From the NCBI RefSeq assembly GCF_003952525.1, contig NZ_CP034451.1, positions 992,001 to 1,056,000 on the forward strand: a stretch of 64,000 nucleotides of DNA. The letters are read 5' to 3'. This document shows positions 8,903 to 18,505 of this stretch, piece by piece. This stretch comes from Mesorhizobium sp. M3A.F.Ca.ET.080.04.2.1. GTDB taxonomy: Bacteria > Pseudomonadota > Alphaproteobacteria > Rhizobiales > Rhizobiaceae. The position numbers and the translations under genes are program-made. A model generated the notes under the pieces. That model saw only the letters and a program-made list of their open reading frames with translations, did not search any database and was not told where the DNA came from. Position 1 is the first letter of the stretch. Each line of letters opens with the position of its first letter.

Positions 8903-9700
8903 CTACATAGAGAAATCGAAGCGATAGCTGGTCGAGACACCGACGGTGAACTGGTTGCGGTCGCCGCGCTCCTGGACCAGGCTGGAATCGGCCGCCGGTC
9001 CCATCAGGCGCGAATATTCGCCGAACAGGCTCGCCGTCACCGGGTCGCTCACCTTCCAGGTGATCGCGCCGCCGAGACCGGTCGACTTCAAGCCGCCGCC
9101 GGGATCGTACTCGCTCAAGCCGGAGGCGGCCGCTTCCGCAGCGTTGACGCCGTAATAGGCGTCGAAATAATCAGCCGAAGCGAAGGAGATGCGCGGACCG
9201 CCGGAGATGCGCACCGTCGGCGTGATGTCGTAGAAGGCATCCGCCGCGATGTCGGCGACGAAGCCATCGTGGGCGCGGATGCCATGGCGCAGTTCGGCGC
9301 GCGCCCGTACCCAGTCCAGCGGATAGAATTCGAAGAAGCCGCCGACCTCGCCGCCCCAGCGCACCGGGTCGAGGCCTGCCAGTTCATCCTTGCTGTCGCG
9401 CGCGAACAGGAGCTTGCCGGTCAGGCCGGCGCGCACGCTGCCGTCATCGATCAGCGCCAGCGAGATGTTGTCGTTGCGCGAGGTGAAGCGGGCCTCGGGA
9501 CCGGCCTTGCCGAGAGAGATGATGGGCTGGGCGCTCAGCATATAGCGCTTGCCGCCCTCGAAATTCGGCGCGACCAGGCCGGTGGCGCCGAGCGTCAGGT
9601 ACCAGTCGCCGGAAATCCAGCTCCCCTCGCCCGCCTGGGCGGCCGACATGGCCATCAGGCCAGAGGCGACAAACAGCGGAATCGTCCCGACAATACGCAT
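8903..9700 (-). CDS. MipA/OmpV family outer-membrane protein
   Basis: Predicted outer-membrane beta-barrel. The N-terminus has a signal peptide ending in SAAQA, and the ~245-residue mature part is built of alternating hydrophobic strands with Gly and aromatic residues (GDWYLTLGATGLVAPNFEGG, FFEFYPLDWVRARAEL). The C-terminus is SYRFDFSM, with an aromatic near the end as in BAM-inserted barrels. The N-terminal DWYLTLGATG and GGAITW-type strands fit the MipA/OmpV family, which in E. coli is associated with a murein-synthesising complex; the role here is unknown. The ATG at 9700 has AGGGG six bases upstream; a GTG at 9706 is an alternative. Confidence 0.8.
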   Translation of the reverse strand: MRIVGTIPLFVASGLMAMSAAQAGEGSWISGDWYLTLGATGLVAPNFEGGKRYMLSAQPIISLGKAGPEARFTSRNDNISLALIDDGSVRAGLTGKLLFARDSKDELAGLDPVRWGGEVGGFFEFYPLDWVRARAELRHGIRAHDGFVADIAADAFYDITPTVRISGGPRISFASADYFDAYYGVNAAEAAASGLSEYDPGGGLKSTGLGGAITWKVSDPVTASLFGEYSRLMGPAADSSLVQERGDRNQFTVGVSTSYRFDFSM

Positions 9701-9818
9701 CGTCACCCCTTACGCGAAACAGGCCGGCGGCAACACCCGGCTCGGCTTCAGCCATGGCGCCAGTTCGGTAAAATTTGGCTTAAGGTCGGTAACAGAGGCG
9801 GCGAGGCAGCCGCACGGA

Positions 9819-10031
9819 TCAGGTGCTGCGCCGCGCAGGCGGCAGGTCCAGCAGCCTGGCCACGGCCCTCGCACCCTTGCCGGCAGCCCGGGCGGATCCG
9901 TCGTCCCCCACCTCCACGGTGGCACCGTTTGAGAAGCTAAGGGACCAGCCATTGCCCTCGGCGTTGCGCCGGCGATCGGTGAGTTCGATGCCGGCAGCGG
10001 TGATCAGGGCGATGGCCCTGTCGACGTCCAT
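9819..10031 (-). CDS. Small hypothetical protein (70 residues)
   Basis: Unknown function. It begins MDVDRAIALITAAG and continues with alternating strand-like segments (WSLSFSNGATVEVGDDG) and a helical C-terminal ARAVARLLDLP, suggesting a small alpha/beta fold. The ATG at 10031 has a strong GGAGG six bases upstream. A TTG at 10058, overlapping the stop of the preceding phosphoesterase gene, is in frame but less likely. It lies 23 bases downstream of that gene and is probably cotranscribed. No signal peptide or membrane segment. Confidence 0.65.
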   Translation of the reverse strand: MDVDRAIALITAAGIELTDRRRNAEGNGWSLSFSNGATVEVGDDGSARAAGKGARAVARLLDLPPARRST

Positions 10032-10054
10032 CCTCGTCCTCCGCACACGGGCCT

Positions 10055-11605
10055 TCAATTCAGGTCGAGCCCGCCGGTAAGATCGCCGAGCGGCGGCTCG
10101 CCATGCGCGGCCACCGCCTTGTCGCGAACCACGATGCCATGCAGGACCGGCAGTTCGAAGCGCTCGGTGATGAAGCGCAGAATCGAGGTCGTGTCATAGG
10201 GCGTATGGTCGACATAGCCGTGTTTGGCGAAGGGCGAAACGATGATCGCGGGGACGCGCGAGCCCGGTCCCCAGCGATCGCCCTTGGGCGGAGCGACGTG
10301 ATCCCAGATGCCGCCGTTCTCGTCATAGGTGACGACGACCAGCATATGCGGCCATTGTGGGCTTTTCTCCAGATGGGCGACGACATCGGCGATATGGCGG
10401 TCGCCGGCCTGGATGTCGGCATAGCCGGAATGCTCGTTGAGATTGCCCTGCGGCTTGTAGAAGGAGACCTGCGGCAGGACGCCGTCGTCGATCGCCTGGA
10501 TGAAGCTCACGCCGGCCAGCCCGGCGTCGCGTATATGCTCGCGCCTGGCTTCGGTGCCCGGCGCGTAGTTGGCGTAATAGTTGAACGGCTGGTGGTGGTA
10601 CTGGAAATTCGGGATCGGCTCGTGGTTGCCATGGTCGAGCGTGTACTGCCAGGCGCCTGAATACCATGCCCAGCTGATATGCTTGAGGCTGAGCATGTCG
10701 CCGATGGTCGGCTCGGTCTGCGGCGGCAGCGTCGTGGCCTTGGCCGGATCGGCCAGGCGCGGATCGCCGCCCGGCGCCGGATCGTTGCCGCTCGGCTGGT
10801 AGGGCGGCTGCATCGTATTTACTGCGTGGAAATCCGGCGTCAGATTGCCGTCGGAGACGAATTTCGGGATGCCGTCCAGCGCTGATTTCGGCGAATTGTC
10901 GGCGAGCTTCAGCGCCGTGCCGCTGTCGTCCGTCACCGCGATCGACGGCTTGGCCGGGCTCTTGTCGGCGTTGGCGTAGTAAGGCGCGCAGGCGCAGATC
11001 AGCCATTGGTGATTGAAGAAAGAGCCGCCGAAGCCGCCCATGAAGAAATGGTCGGCCAGCACGTACTTCTGGGCGAGCGCCCACATGTCGGTCTTGGAGG
11101 CGTCCCAGTTGCTCATCGGCATGGCGCCTGAATCGGCCCAGGCGACGAACATGTCGTTCTTGCCGCCGTTGATCTGCATCTGATTCTGGTAGTAGCGGTG
11201 CCAGAGATCGTGCGTGGCGACGCTGAGCGGAACGTTGAAACCCTTCGGGTCGTTGACGGTGAACGGCTCGTTCGGAAGGTGCTCGGTCATCGCCTGCGTC
11301 ACCGGCGGCGTGACGCCCTTGGCGGTCAGCCCGTCCCAGACCGGCGGCAGTTGGGACAGAACCGAACCGTCACGGTCACGCTGCTGAAGGCTCTCCTTGC
11401 TCGCCTTGTCGATGCCGTCGGCACCCGGAAAACGGCCATAGAGATTGTCGAAGGCGCGGTTCTCGGCGAAGATGACGACCACCGTCTCGATCTTTGCCAT
11501 CCCCTCCGGCGGATCGCCGGGCTGCGCCGCCGGCGCGGGAGGCGAAGCGGCAGCACACAGGGCGAGAGTTGAGGAAAACAGGGCGAGTCCATAGGATCGC
11601 TTCAT
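10055..11605 (-). CDS. Secreted phosphoesterase (acid phosphatase / phospholipase C family)
   Basis: Exported enzyme of the alkaline-phosphatase superfamily, phosphoesterase family (bacterial phospholipase C and AcpA-type acid phosphatase). After a signal peptide the mature part opens with IETVVVIFAENRAFDNLYG, the usual family start with metal-binding Glu/Asn. Further signatures are the QNQMQINGGKNDMFV segment, FFMGGFGGSFFNHQWLICA, and VVTYDENGGIWDHVAPPKGD, whose Asp, Glu and His are typical metal ligands. About 516 residues, close to AcpA proteins. The ATG at 11605 has GAGG seven bases upstream; ATGs at 11611 and 11626 are less well placed. Substrate cannot be decided between phosphomonoesters and phospholipids. 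Confidence 0.85.
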   Translation of the reverse strand: MKRSYGLALFSSTLALCAAASPPAPAAQPGDPPEGMAKIETVVVIFAENRAFDNLYGRFPGADGIDKASKESLQQRDRDGSVLSQLPPVWDGLTAKGVTPPVTQAMTEHLPNEPFTVNDPKGFNVPLSVATHDLWHRYYQNQMQINGGKNDMFVAWADSGAMPMSNWDASKTDMWALAQKYVLADHFFMGGFGGSFFNHQWLICACAPYYANADKSPAKPSIAVTDDSGTALKLADNSPKSALDGIPKFVSDGNLTPDFHAVNTMQPPYQPSGNDPAPGGDPRLADPAKATTLPPQTEPTIGDMLSLKHISWAWYSGAWQYTLDHGNHEPIPNFQYHHQPFNYYANYAPGTEARREHIRDAGLAGVSFIQAIDDGVLPQVSFYKPQGNLNEHSGYADIQAGDRHIADVVAHLEKSPQWPHMLVVVTYDENGGIWDHVAPPKGDRWGPGSRVPAIIVSPFAKHGYVDHTPYDTTSILRFITERFELPVLHGIVVRDKAVAAHGEPPLGDLTGGLDLN

Positions 11606-11745
11606 CGCCATACCTCTCCGGTGCAAAGGCTGATGACACCAGCTTCGCTGCGCCTTTGCAATAGCCGCTCCGCTGGACGGACAATCACATCGGGTTTACC
11701 TTCTTTCAACCGCAGGATGCGGCGAAATCGGAAGGGAGATGTGCC

Positions 11746-12300
11746 ATGACTTTGCAAGGCAATGCCCTGGAAGACGCGATCGGCCGGACGCGCGACAAAT
11801 GGGGATGGTTCGTGGCTCTCGGCGTGCTGCTGCTCATCTTCGGCGGCATCGCCTTCGGCAATCTGTTCATCGCCACCGTCGCCTCGGTCTATGTTGTCGG
11901 CTGGCTCATGCTGATGGCCGGCGCCATCGAGATCGTTCACGCGTTCGGGGTCAAGACCTGGAGCCGGTTCTTCTATTGGCTGCTCAGCGGCCTGCTCTAT
12001 GCCATTGCCGGCTTCTTCGCCTTCGACAATCCGGCGCTCGCGTCGGCAGTGCTGACCCTGCTGCTGGCGATCGCCCTCATCGCCTCGGGACTGCTCAGGG
12101 CCTGGGTCGGCTTGCACCACCGGCCGGAGCAAGGCTGGGGGTGGCTGGTCGCGGCCGGCGCCATCACAGCCCTTGCCGGCCTTGTCATCGCCATGGGCTG
12201 GCCGGTCAACAGCCTGTGGGTGCTCGGCATGTTCCTGGCCATCGACCTGATCTTCCAGGGCTGGAGCTTCATCGCCATCGGTCTGGCGCTGAAAAGGTAG
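11746..12300 (+). CDS. HdeD family membrane protein (DUF308)
   Basis: Inner-membrane protein of 184 residues with six predicted membrane helices in three DUF308 repeats, as in E. coli HdeD, which is linked to acid resistance; its role in alphaproteobacteria is unclear. Each repeat has the pattern of a long Ala/Leu-rich helix followed by a Gly- and Trp-containing turn (WGWFVALGVLLLIFGGIAF, WLMLMAGAIEIVHAF, WGWLVAAGAITALAGL). GGGAGA precedes the ATG. It is divergent from the phosphoesterase gene across 140 bases and converges on ribF with only 19 bases between stop codons. Confidence 0.85.
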   Translation: MTLQGNALEDAIGRTRDKWGWFVALGVLLLIFGGIAFGNLFIATVASVYVVGWLMLMAGAIEIVHAFGVKTWSRFFYWLLSGLLYAIAGFFAFDNPALASAVLTLLLAIALIASGLLRAWVGLHHRPEQGWGWLVAAGAITALAGLVIAMGWPVNSLWVLGMFLAIDLIFQGWSFIAIGLALKR

Positions 12301-12319
12301 CGTCCTGCCGGACCGGCGG

Positions 12320-13303
12320 TCAGAATGCGATCGCGGCGTCGAGCTCCGACAGCGGCCGCACGCCTGCGAGCAACGCCCTCGCCTCGGCTTCGTCGCGCTT
12401 CATCTGGGCCACCAGCGCCTCGAGCCCGTCGAACTTCAACTCGGGACGCAAATAGCCAAAGAACGACACCTGGCAGACCTCACCGTAGAGATCGCCGGAG
12501 AAGTCGAACACGAAGGTCTCGAGCAGCGGCGCGCCATTGTCGTCGACGGTGGGGCGGCGGCCGAAGCTGGCGACACCGTCATGGAGCGCGCCATTGGCGC
12601 GACGGAAGCGAACGGCATAGACCCCTTCCCTCAGCGCGGCCTCCCGCGACAGCTTCATGTTCGCGGTCGGGAAGCCCAGCGTACGGCCGAGCTGCTGGCC
12701 GCCGATCACCTCGCTCTCGACCGTGAAGCGGTAGCCGAGCAGACTGGCGGCCTCAGCCACGTCACCTTCGCAGAGCAAGGCCCGGATGCGGCTCGACGAC
12801 ACGACCTCGGCGCCCTCGTCGCGGAAAGCGTCGACCAGCGTCACGCCAAAGCCGTGGCGCTCGCCGGCGGCCATCAGGAACGCCGGACCGCCCTGCCGGT
12901 CCTTGCCGAAGTGGAAGTCGAAGCCGGTGACGGCGTGGCTGATGCCGAGGTTCTTCTCCAGCACGTCGGTCACGAAGGCTTCGGCCGAGAGCGCGGCGAA
13001 ATCACGCGTGAACGGCTGTTCGACCAGCGCAGCGAAGCCCAGGCGCGACAGCAGCCGGGCCTTCATCGGCGGCGGCGTCAGCACGAAGAGCGGCAGGTCG
13101 GGCCTGAACACCTTGCGCGGATGCGGCTCGAATGTGAGCACCAGGGCGGGCACGCCGCGGCGGCGGGCCTCGGCCAGGGCGCGCTCCAGCACCGATTGAT
13201 GACCGCGATGAACGCCATCGAAATTGCCGATCGCCACGACGCCGCCGCGCAGATGAGACGGCAGCGGCGAGACGGCGGAAATGCGTTCGAACGATTCAGT
13301 CAT
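12320..13303 (-). CDS. ribF: Bifunctional riboflavin kinase / FAD synthetase RibF
   Basis: Phosphorylates riboflavin to FMN and adenylylates FMN to FAD. The N-terminal nucleotidyltransferase domain has AIGNFDGVHRGH with the HxGH signature at residues 32-35. The C-terminal flavokinase domain (~185-310) has GQQLGRTLGFPTANM and later GVASFGRRPTVDDNG, with the catalytic Glu in LLETFVFDF. At 327 residues it is full length. It lies 8 bases downstream of the HAD hydrolase gene on the same strand, an arrangement common in rhizobia near ileS. Confidence 0.95.
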   Translation of the reverse strand: MTESFERISAVSPLPSHLRGGVVAIGNFDGVHRGHQSVLERALAEARRRGVPALVLTFEPHPRKVFRPDLPLFVLTPPPMKARLLSRLGFAALVEQPFTRDFAALSAEAFVTDVLEKNLGISHAVTGFDFHFGKDRQGGPAFLMAAGERHGFGVTLVDAFRDEGAEVVSSSRIRALLCEGDVAEAASLLGYRFTVESEVIGGQQLGRTLGFPTANMKLSREAALREGVYAVRFRRANGALHDGVASFGRRPTVDDNGAPLLETFVFDFSGDLYGEVCQVSFFGYLRPELKFDGLEALVAQMKRDEAEARALLAGVRPLSELDAAIAF

Positions 13304-13311
13304 GGAGAGGC

Positions 13312-14172
13312 CTATTGCAGGCGCGGGATGACGGCGACCGGCCGGTAGCCGTGCTTTTCGAGAAAGCCCGCCAGCCTTGCCGGATCGGGCCGCAGCGCAT
13401 CGCCATAGTCGCGGGCATGGATGCCGCCCGAGACATAGAGCACGTCGAAGCCGTTGTCGGCCGCGCCCTTGACATCGGTCATCATGCCGTCGCCGATGGC
13501 CAGAACACTTGAGCGCTCCACGCTACGGCCGAGCAGTCCGGCGACCTCTTTCATGGCCAGATTGTAGATCGGCGCGAAGGGCTTGCCGGCAATCAGCGTA
13601 CGGCCGCCAAGCTGCGCATAATCGCGGGCGATGGCGCCGGCGCACCAGATGATGCGCTCGCCACGCTCCACCAATATGTCGGGATTGGCGCAGATGAACG
13701 GCAGGTTGCGGGCGCGCAGCCGCAGAAGCAGCTCGGCATAATCCTCGGGCTTGTCCACCTCGTCGTCGAACGGCCCGGTACAGACGATCCCGGAGGCCTC
13801 GAATTCCTCGACCAGCTCGACGTCCAGTCCGTCATACAGGTTGAAGTCGCGATCGGGGCCGATGTGGAAGATCTTCCTCGGGCCTTCGGCGATCAGGTCG
13901 CGAGTGACGTCGCCGGAGGTAACGACGCGGTCATAGGCGGTGGCGGGAACGCCGATGGCGTCCATCTGCGCGATGACGTCGGCGCTGCGGCGCGGCGAAT
14001 TGGTGATCAGCACCACCGGGACATTTGCGGCGCGCGCGTTCGCCAATGCCTCGGCGGAGGCCGGGAAATGCCACTCGCCGTTATGCACCACGCCCCAGAC
14101 GTCGCACAGTATGGCCGCATAGCCGCCGGTCAGGCCGTCCAGTGAAGCGATGATGTCAGGCGAATCCGGCAT
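13312..14172 (-). CDS. HAD-IIA family hydrolase (TIGR01459 type)
   Basis: Member of the haloacid-dehalogenase superfamily, subclass IIA, in the group found mainly in alphaproteobacteria. Motif I is ILCDVWGVVHNG (nucleophile Asp24 in the usual hydrophobic-DxxG setting), motif II is VLITNSPR, and the C-terminal motif is AIGDGMMTDVKGA. The physiological substrate is unknown; relatives act on sugar or nucleoside phosphates. The ATG at 14172 is chosen because AGGA lies seven bases upstream, over an in-frame start at 14226. It is the first gene of a pair with ribF. The 290 bases to the next gene contain a small palindrome, ACAACG-ATG-CGTTGT, at 14343-14357 and no other gene. Confidence 0.85.
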   Translation of the reverse strand: MPDSPDIIASLDGLTGGYAAILCDVWGVVHNGEWHFPASAEALANARAANVPVVLITNSPRRSADVIAQMDAIGVPATAYDRVVTSGDVTRDLIAEGPRKIFHIGPDRDFNLYDGLDVELVEEFEASGIVCTGPFDDEVDKPEDYAELLLRLRARNLPFICANPDILVERGERIIWCAGAIARDYAQLGGRTLIAGKPFAPIYNLAMKEVAGLLGRSVERSSVLAIGDGMMTDVKGAADNGFDVLYVSGGIHARDYGDALRPDPARLAGFLEKHGYRPVAVIPRLQ

Positions 14173-14462
14173 GCCGTTGTCCTGTTCGTGATCTTTGGCA
14201 AAGCCGTGGCCGCCGCCATCCTTCAATCCGAGGCCGCCGCGGCCGGTCTCGCATAGCCGAACCGCTCGATCCTGTCACCAGCTTTCGCCCGGGCCAGCAC
14301 GCAGGCGCGCGATCGCGCAGGCCGGGTTAATGCGCCGTCAACACAACGATGCGTTGTTGATGCATTGGCGAAATCTGAAATTTATGCGTCTGTGACCATA
14401 GTTGCAGCCAGTTACGACCATGGTCCTATACACCATGGATCTTTTGGCAGGGGCTGAGCGCA

Positions 14463-16427
14463 ATGATCCGCAGATTCCTACGCGACAGGCGGGGCAACTA
14501 TGCCCTGATTACGGCCATCTCCATGGTGCCGCTGATGGGCGCCGTGGCGCTTGCGATCGATTACTCCGAGCTGGTGCGGCAGAAGCAGGAGACGCTGAAC
14601 GCGCTCGACGCCGCCGGCATCGCAACGGCGCAGCAGATCGTGTCCGGCGCGAGCGACGATGCGGTGAAGGCTTATGCCAAGGACTTCTTCGAGGCCAATC
14701 TCCGGCACGTCCTTCCGGCCAACACGACTTTGACGGTGACCTTGCCCAACAGCAATACGGGGGGCGGCACGCTGAAGATGCAGGCGACGCTGACCTACCA
14801 TCCCTATTTCAGGCCAGCGGCAGCCATGCTGCTCGGCAGTACCGTCGGTTCGACGGACGTCAACATCGTCGCCACGTCCGAGGTCCGGCTCAAGAACACG
14901 CTGGAAGTGGCGCTGGTGCTCGACAATTCGGGCTCGATGTCCACCCTCGGCTCGGGAACCGGCGAGAAGCGCATCGACCTGCTCAAGGAAGCAGCCAAGC
15001 AGTTGGTCGACACTCTGGCGCTGCAGGCGCAGCAGATGAAGCAGATCTCCAAGCCGGTGCAGTTCTCGCTGGTGCCGTTCTCGGCCTCGGTCAATGTCGG
15101 TCCGACCCATGACGGCGACGACTGGATGGACCAGCTTGGCATCTCGCCGATCCAGCACGAGGATTTCGACTGGACGACGATGAACGCCACCAACAATCCG
15201 AACAAGTATGCCGAGAAGACCAACGGCGTCTGGTACAAGCGCGGGGCCGACTGGGGCGACACAGTGGGCCAGCCGCTGACCCGCTTCAGCCTCTATGCCG
15301 ACATGACAGTCGAATCGGGCCGTGAAGAGGTTCCCAATTCGAAGCAATACATCTGCGACAAGTATAAGAGGAACAGCAGCAAGTGCGACGAGGGCCACTG
15401 GAGCGACCCACAATACGTCTACACGACAAGCCGCTATGCGAGTTGGCAGGGCTGCGTCGAGGCCAGACCCTACCCCTACAACAATGACGATACCACGCCG
15501 GATACCGCCAACCCGGCCACACTGTTCGTGCCGATGTTCGCGCCGGACGAAGCCGGCACGCTATGGCGCGACTTCAACCACGACGGCACCAACGACGTCA
15601 CCAGCGCGAGTTACGGCTACGGCAACAACTGGTGGGCTGATTGGCCCAACTCGTCCAACCCGACAGCCAGCCAGCGGCAGTCGGACATGCGGAAATACTT
15701 CCTGGTGAAACCCTACGGTTCGGCCTCGGCAAGTGCCGGCGACGGCCCGAACTCGGCCTGCACAACCAACCCGATCACGCCGCTCAAGGACGTCACGGTG
15801 ACGGCCCAGAAACAGCAACTGGACGATGCCATCGACGCCATGGCGCCGACCGGCAACACCAACGTGCCGGAGGGCCTTGCCTGGGGCTGGCGAACGGTTT
15901 CCAGCAACGAGCCGTTCACTGAAGGCAGACCGAATTCGGAAAAGGGCAACGACAAGGTGGTCATCGTGCTGACCGACGGCGCCAACACCTACAGCGCGAT
16001 CAGCGACGCCAGCTATGCCAACAACCGCTCCACCTATGCCGCGTATGGCTACACCGGCCTGACCTATCCTGGGTCGGGCAGCGTGACGCGCCTGTTCATG
16101 AACACGACCAGTTCGGTGCCGAAGACCACCTACACCGACAGCAACTACACCGCCGCGCTCGACGAACAGATGCAAACGCTCTGCACCAACGCCAAGGCGG
16201 CCGGGATCATGGTGATGACGGTTTCGCTCGACCTGGTCGAGAGCAAGGCAGCCGAGAAGAAGGCGATGACGGCGCTCAAGGCCTGCGCCTCGGATTCGCG
16301 TTTCCGCAAGGATCCTTCGGATCCGAGCAAGCCGGCCAAGCTCTACTGGAATGCGACCGGCGCGACGCTCTCCGACAATTTCAAGGAAATCGCCAACGAA
16401 CTGTCGAACCTGCGCATCGTCGGCTGA
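14463..16427 (+). CDS. TadG-like von Willebrand factor A protein, copy 1
   Basis: Probably an exported, membrane-anchored protein. Residues 1-45 are a TadE/TadG-type N-terminus: basic (RRFLRDRRGNY) then a hydrophobic helix (ALITAISMVPLMGAVALAID). A von Willebrand factor A domain begins with the MIDAS motif DNSGSMS at 154-160 and continues to a distant VLTDG. Between these lies a large insertion (~230 residues) with aromatic, Asn and Gly-rich segments and several cysteines, so the domain is much longer than a minimal VWA. TadG proteins belong to tight-adherence pilus systems, but no other tad genes lie here. It is 654 residues and is followed at once by a second copy with the same layout. Confidence 0.85.
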   Translation: MIRRFLRDRRGNYALITAISMVPLMGAVALAIDYSELVRQKQETLNALDAAGIATAQQIVSGASDDAVKAYAKDFFEANLRHVLPANTTLTVTLPNSNTGGGTLKMQATLTYHPYFRPAAAMLLGSTVGSTDVNIVATSEVRLKNTLEVALVLDNSGSMSTLGSGTGEKRIDLLKEAAKQLVDTLALQAQQMKQISKPVQFSLVPFSASVNVGPTHDGDDWMDQLGISPIQHEDFDWTTMNATNNPNKYAEKTNGVWYKRGADWGDTVGQPLTRFSLYADMTVESGREEVPNSKQYICDKYKRNSSKCDEGHWSDPQYVYTTSRYASWQGCVEARPYPYNNDDTTPDTANPATLFVPMFAPDEAGTLWRDFNHDGTNDVTSASYGYGNNWWADWPNSSNPTASQRQSDMRKYFLVKPYGSASASAGDGPNSACTTNPITPLKDVTVTAQKQQLDDAIDAMAPTGNTNVPEGLAWGWRTVSSNEPFTEGRPNSEKGNDKVVIVLTDGANTYSAISDASYANNRSTYAAYGYTGLTYPGSGSVTRLFMNTTSSVPKTTYTDSNYTAALDEQMQTLCTNAKAAGIMVMTVSLDLVESKAAEKKAMTALKACASDSRFRKDPSDPSKPAKLYWNATGATLSDNFKEIANELSNLRIVG

Positions 16428-16470
16428 TCGGCATTGTGAACAAATGACAGTGATAGAGCCTGGGAGCCGC

Positions 16471-18453
16471 ATGCCACGGATGCGCGAAATCCTGCGTCGG
16501 TTCTGCCGCGACCGGGGCGGCAACTATGCACTCGTGACGGCGCTCGCCATGGCGCCGCTGATGGGCGCGGTGGCAATCGGTGTCGATTTTACCGAGCTCA
16601 ATCGCGAAAAGCAGATGGTGCTCAATGCGCTCGACGCCGCCAACTTCGCCGCGGCGCGGCGGCTGTCGGAGGGCGCCACGGACGATCAGATCAAGGCCTA
16701 TGCGGTCGACTTCTTCAATGCCAATCTCAACAATGTCGATCCCGCCGATGTGACGCTCGACATCACCCTGCCCACCAACACATCCGGCGGCGGGCTGCTG
16801 ACGCTCAGCGCCACGCTGAAGTACCGTCCGTATTTCTATCCGGCGGCGGCACTGCTCGCTGGCGCGTCGGACGCAGACGCGAAAAAGCAGATCGACATCG
16901 CCCTCAGATCGCAGGTGCGGCTGAAGAACACGCTGGAAGTAGCCATGGTGCTCGACAATTCGGGCTCGATGAGCAACCTCGGCACCGGCGCTGGCCAGAA
17001 GCGCATCGACCTGCTCAAGCAAGCCGCCAAGCAGCTCGTCGACACGCTGGCCCAGCAAGCGGCGCAGATCAAGCAAATCGACAAGCCGGTGCAGTTCAGC
17101 CTGGTGCCCTTCGCGGCCTCGGTCAATGTCGGGCCGCAGAACGACAATGCCTCGTGGATGGATACCTATGGGCTGTCGCCGGTCCACAACGAGAATTTCG
17201 ACTGGTCGACACTCAACGCGGCCGGCAAATCGGCCGAGAGGCTCAACGGCATCTGGTACAAGAGAGGAACGGGCTGGGGCGAAGAGGAAGGCCAGATGCT
17301 GACCCGCTTCTCGCTCTATCGCGACATGAAGGTGGTGACCAGCCACGAACGGGTGGCGGGCAGCAAGCGCGTCGTCTGCGACGAATACCGCTCCAACCAT
17401 ACCTGCAGGCGCAGCCACAACGAATACGACTATGTCGACACCTACGGCCCGTTCGCCAGCTGGCAGGGCTGCGTGGAAGTGCGTCCCTACCCCTACAATG
17501 TCGACGACACACCGGCCTCCGGCGGCCCCACCAACACGGGCATCGGCATTGGCGACCCCGCCACCATGTTCGTGCCGATGTTTGCCCCGGACGAGCCTGG
17601 GAACCATTGGAAGCTGACGCAGGATCCGGACGAGCCGGATCCGGTGACCTATGGCGCGGCGAACAGCTGGTGGAACGACGATCCGTCGAGCACCACCGGC
17701 AAGAGCCGGCAGTCGAACATGGCCAAATATTTCCAGCCGCGGCCGATCGATGCGCCTGTGCTGTCCAAGGGCGCCGGCCCGAACTACAGCTGCACCACGA
17801 CGCCGATCACGCCGCTGACCGACGTCACCAACGCGGATGGGCTTGCGGCAATCAAGGCGGCGATCGACCTGATGACGCCCAACGGCAACACCAACGTGCC
17901 CGAAGGCATGGCCTGGGGCTGGCGCACCGTGTCGAGCGCCGAGCCCTTCACCGAAGGGCGGCCGGAAAGCGAGCGCGGCAACGACAAGGTCGTCATCGTG
18001 CTGACCGACGGCGAGAACACCTATTCGACCGTGGGGCACGACCCGGCGGGCAACAAGTCGACCTACGCCGCCTATGGCTACACCGGTCTGGGCTACAACG
18101 GCACCTCGATCACGCGCCTGTTCGGCGGCACGTCGGACGCCATCGGCCAGTTCAACTATTCCTCCAGCAACTACACCGCCGCGCTCAACGAACAGATGGC
18201 GACGCTGTGCAACAACGCCAAGGCGGCCAACATCATGGTGATGACGGTGGCGCTCGACATGTCGTCGGCAGATTCCGGCGACGTGAAGGCGATGGATGCG
18301 CTGAAGACCTGCTCGTCCGACTCGCGCTTCCGCAAGGATCCCACCGACCCCAGCAAGCCGGCCAAGCTGTTCTGGAACGCGACCGGCGCGACGCTGTCCG
18401 ACAATTTCAAGGAGATCGCCAACGAATTGTCGAATTTGCGCGTGGTGGGGTGA
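16471..18453 (+). CDS. TadG-like von Willebrand factor A protein, copy 2
   Basis: Paralogue of the preceding gene, starting 43 bases after its stop. It shares the basic N-terminus and membrane helix (RGGNYALVTALAMAPLMGAV), the MIDAS motif DNSGSMS from residue 162, the long central insertion with NWWNDD-like and ASWQGCVEVRPYPYN segments, the VIVLTDGENTYS strand, and the C-terminal GATLSDNFKEIANELSNLR that is almost identical in both. The ATG at 16471 follows GGGAG; an ATG at 16444 in frame lacks a ribosome-binding site. The two copies differ throughout by many substitutions, so this is an old duplication. The insertion sequence begins 53 bases downstream. Confidence 0.85.
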   Translation: MPRMREILRRFCRDRGGNYALVTALAMAPLMGAVAIGVDFTELNREKQMVLNALDAANFAAARRLSEGATDDQIKAYAVDFFNANLNNVDPADVTLDITLPTNTSGGGLLTLSATLKYRPYFYPAAALLAGASDADAKKQIDIALRSQVRLKNTLEVAMVLDNSGSMSNLGTGAGQKRIDLLKQAAKQLVDTLAQQAAQIKQIDKPVQFSLVPFAASVNVGPQNDNASWMDTYGLSPVHNENFDWSTLNAAGKSAERLNGIWYKRGTGWGEEEGQMLTRFSLYRDMKVVTSHERVAGSKRVVCDEYRSNHTCRRSHNEYDYVDTYGPFASWQGCVEVRPYPYNVDDTPASGGPTNTGIGIGDPATMFVPMFAPDEPGNHWKLTQDPDEPDPVTYGAANSWWNDDPSSTTGKSRQSNMAKYFQPRPIDAPVLSKGAGPNYSCTTTPITPLTDVTNADGLAAIKAAIDLMTPNGNTNVPEGMAWGWRTVSSAEPFTEGRPESERGNDKVVIVLTDGENTYSTVGHDPAGNKSTYAAYGYTGLGYNGTSITRLFGGTSDAIGQFNYSSSNYTAALNEQMATLCNNAKAANIMVMTVALDMSSADSGDVKAMDALKTCSSDSRFRKDPTDPSKPAKLFWNATGATLSDNFKEIANELSNLRVVG

Positions 18454-18505
18454 GCCTTCGAGGAGCAGCGCTGGCGCGGAAGTCGCCAATCTCCCCCCTT
18501 GCGGG

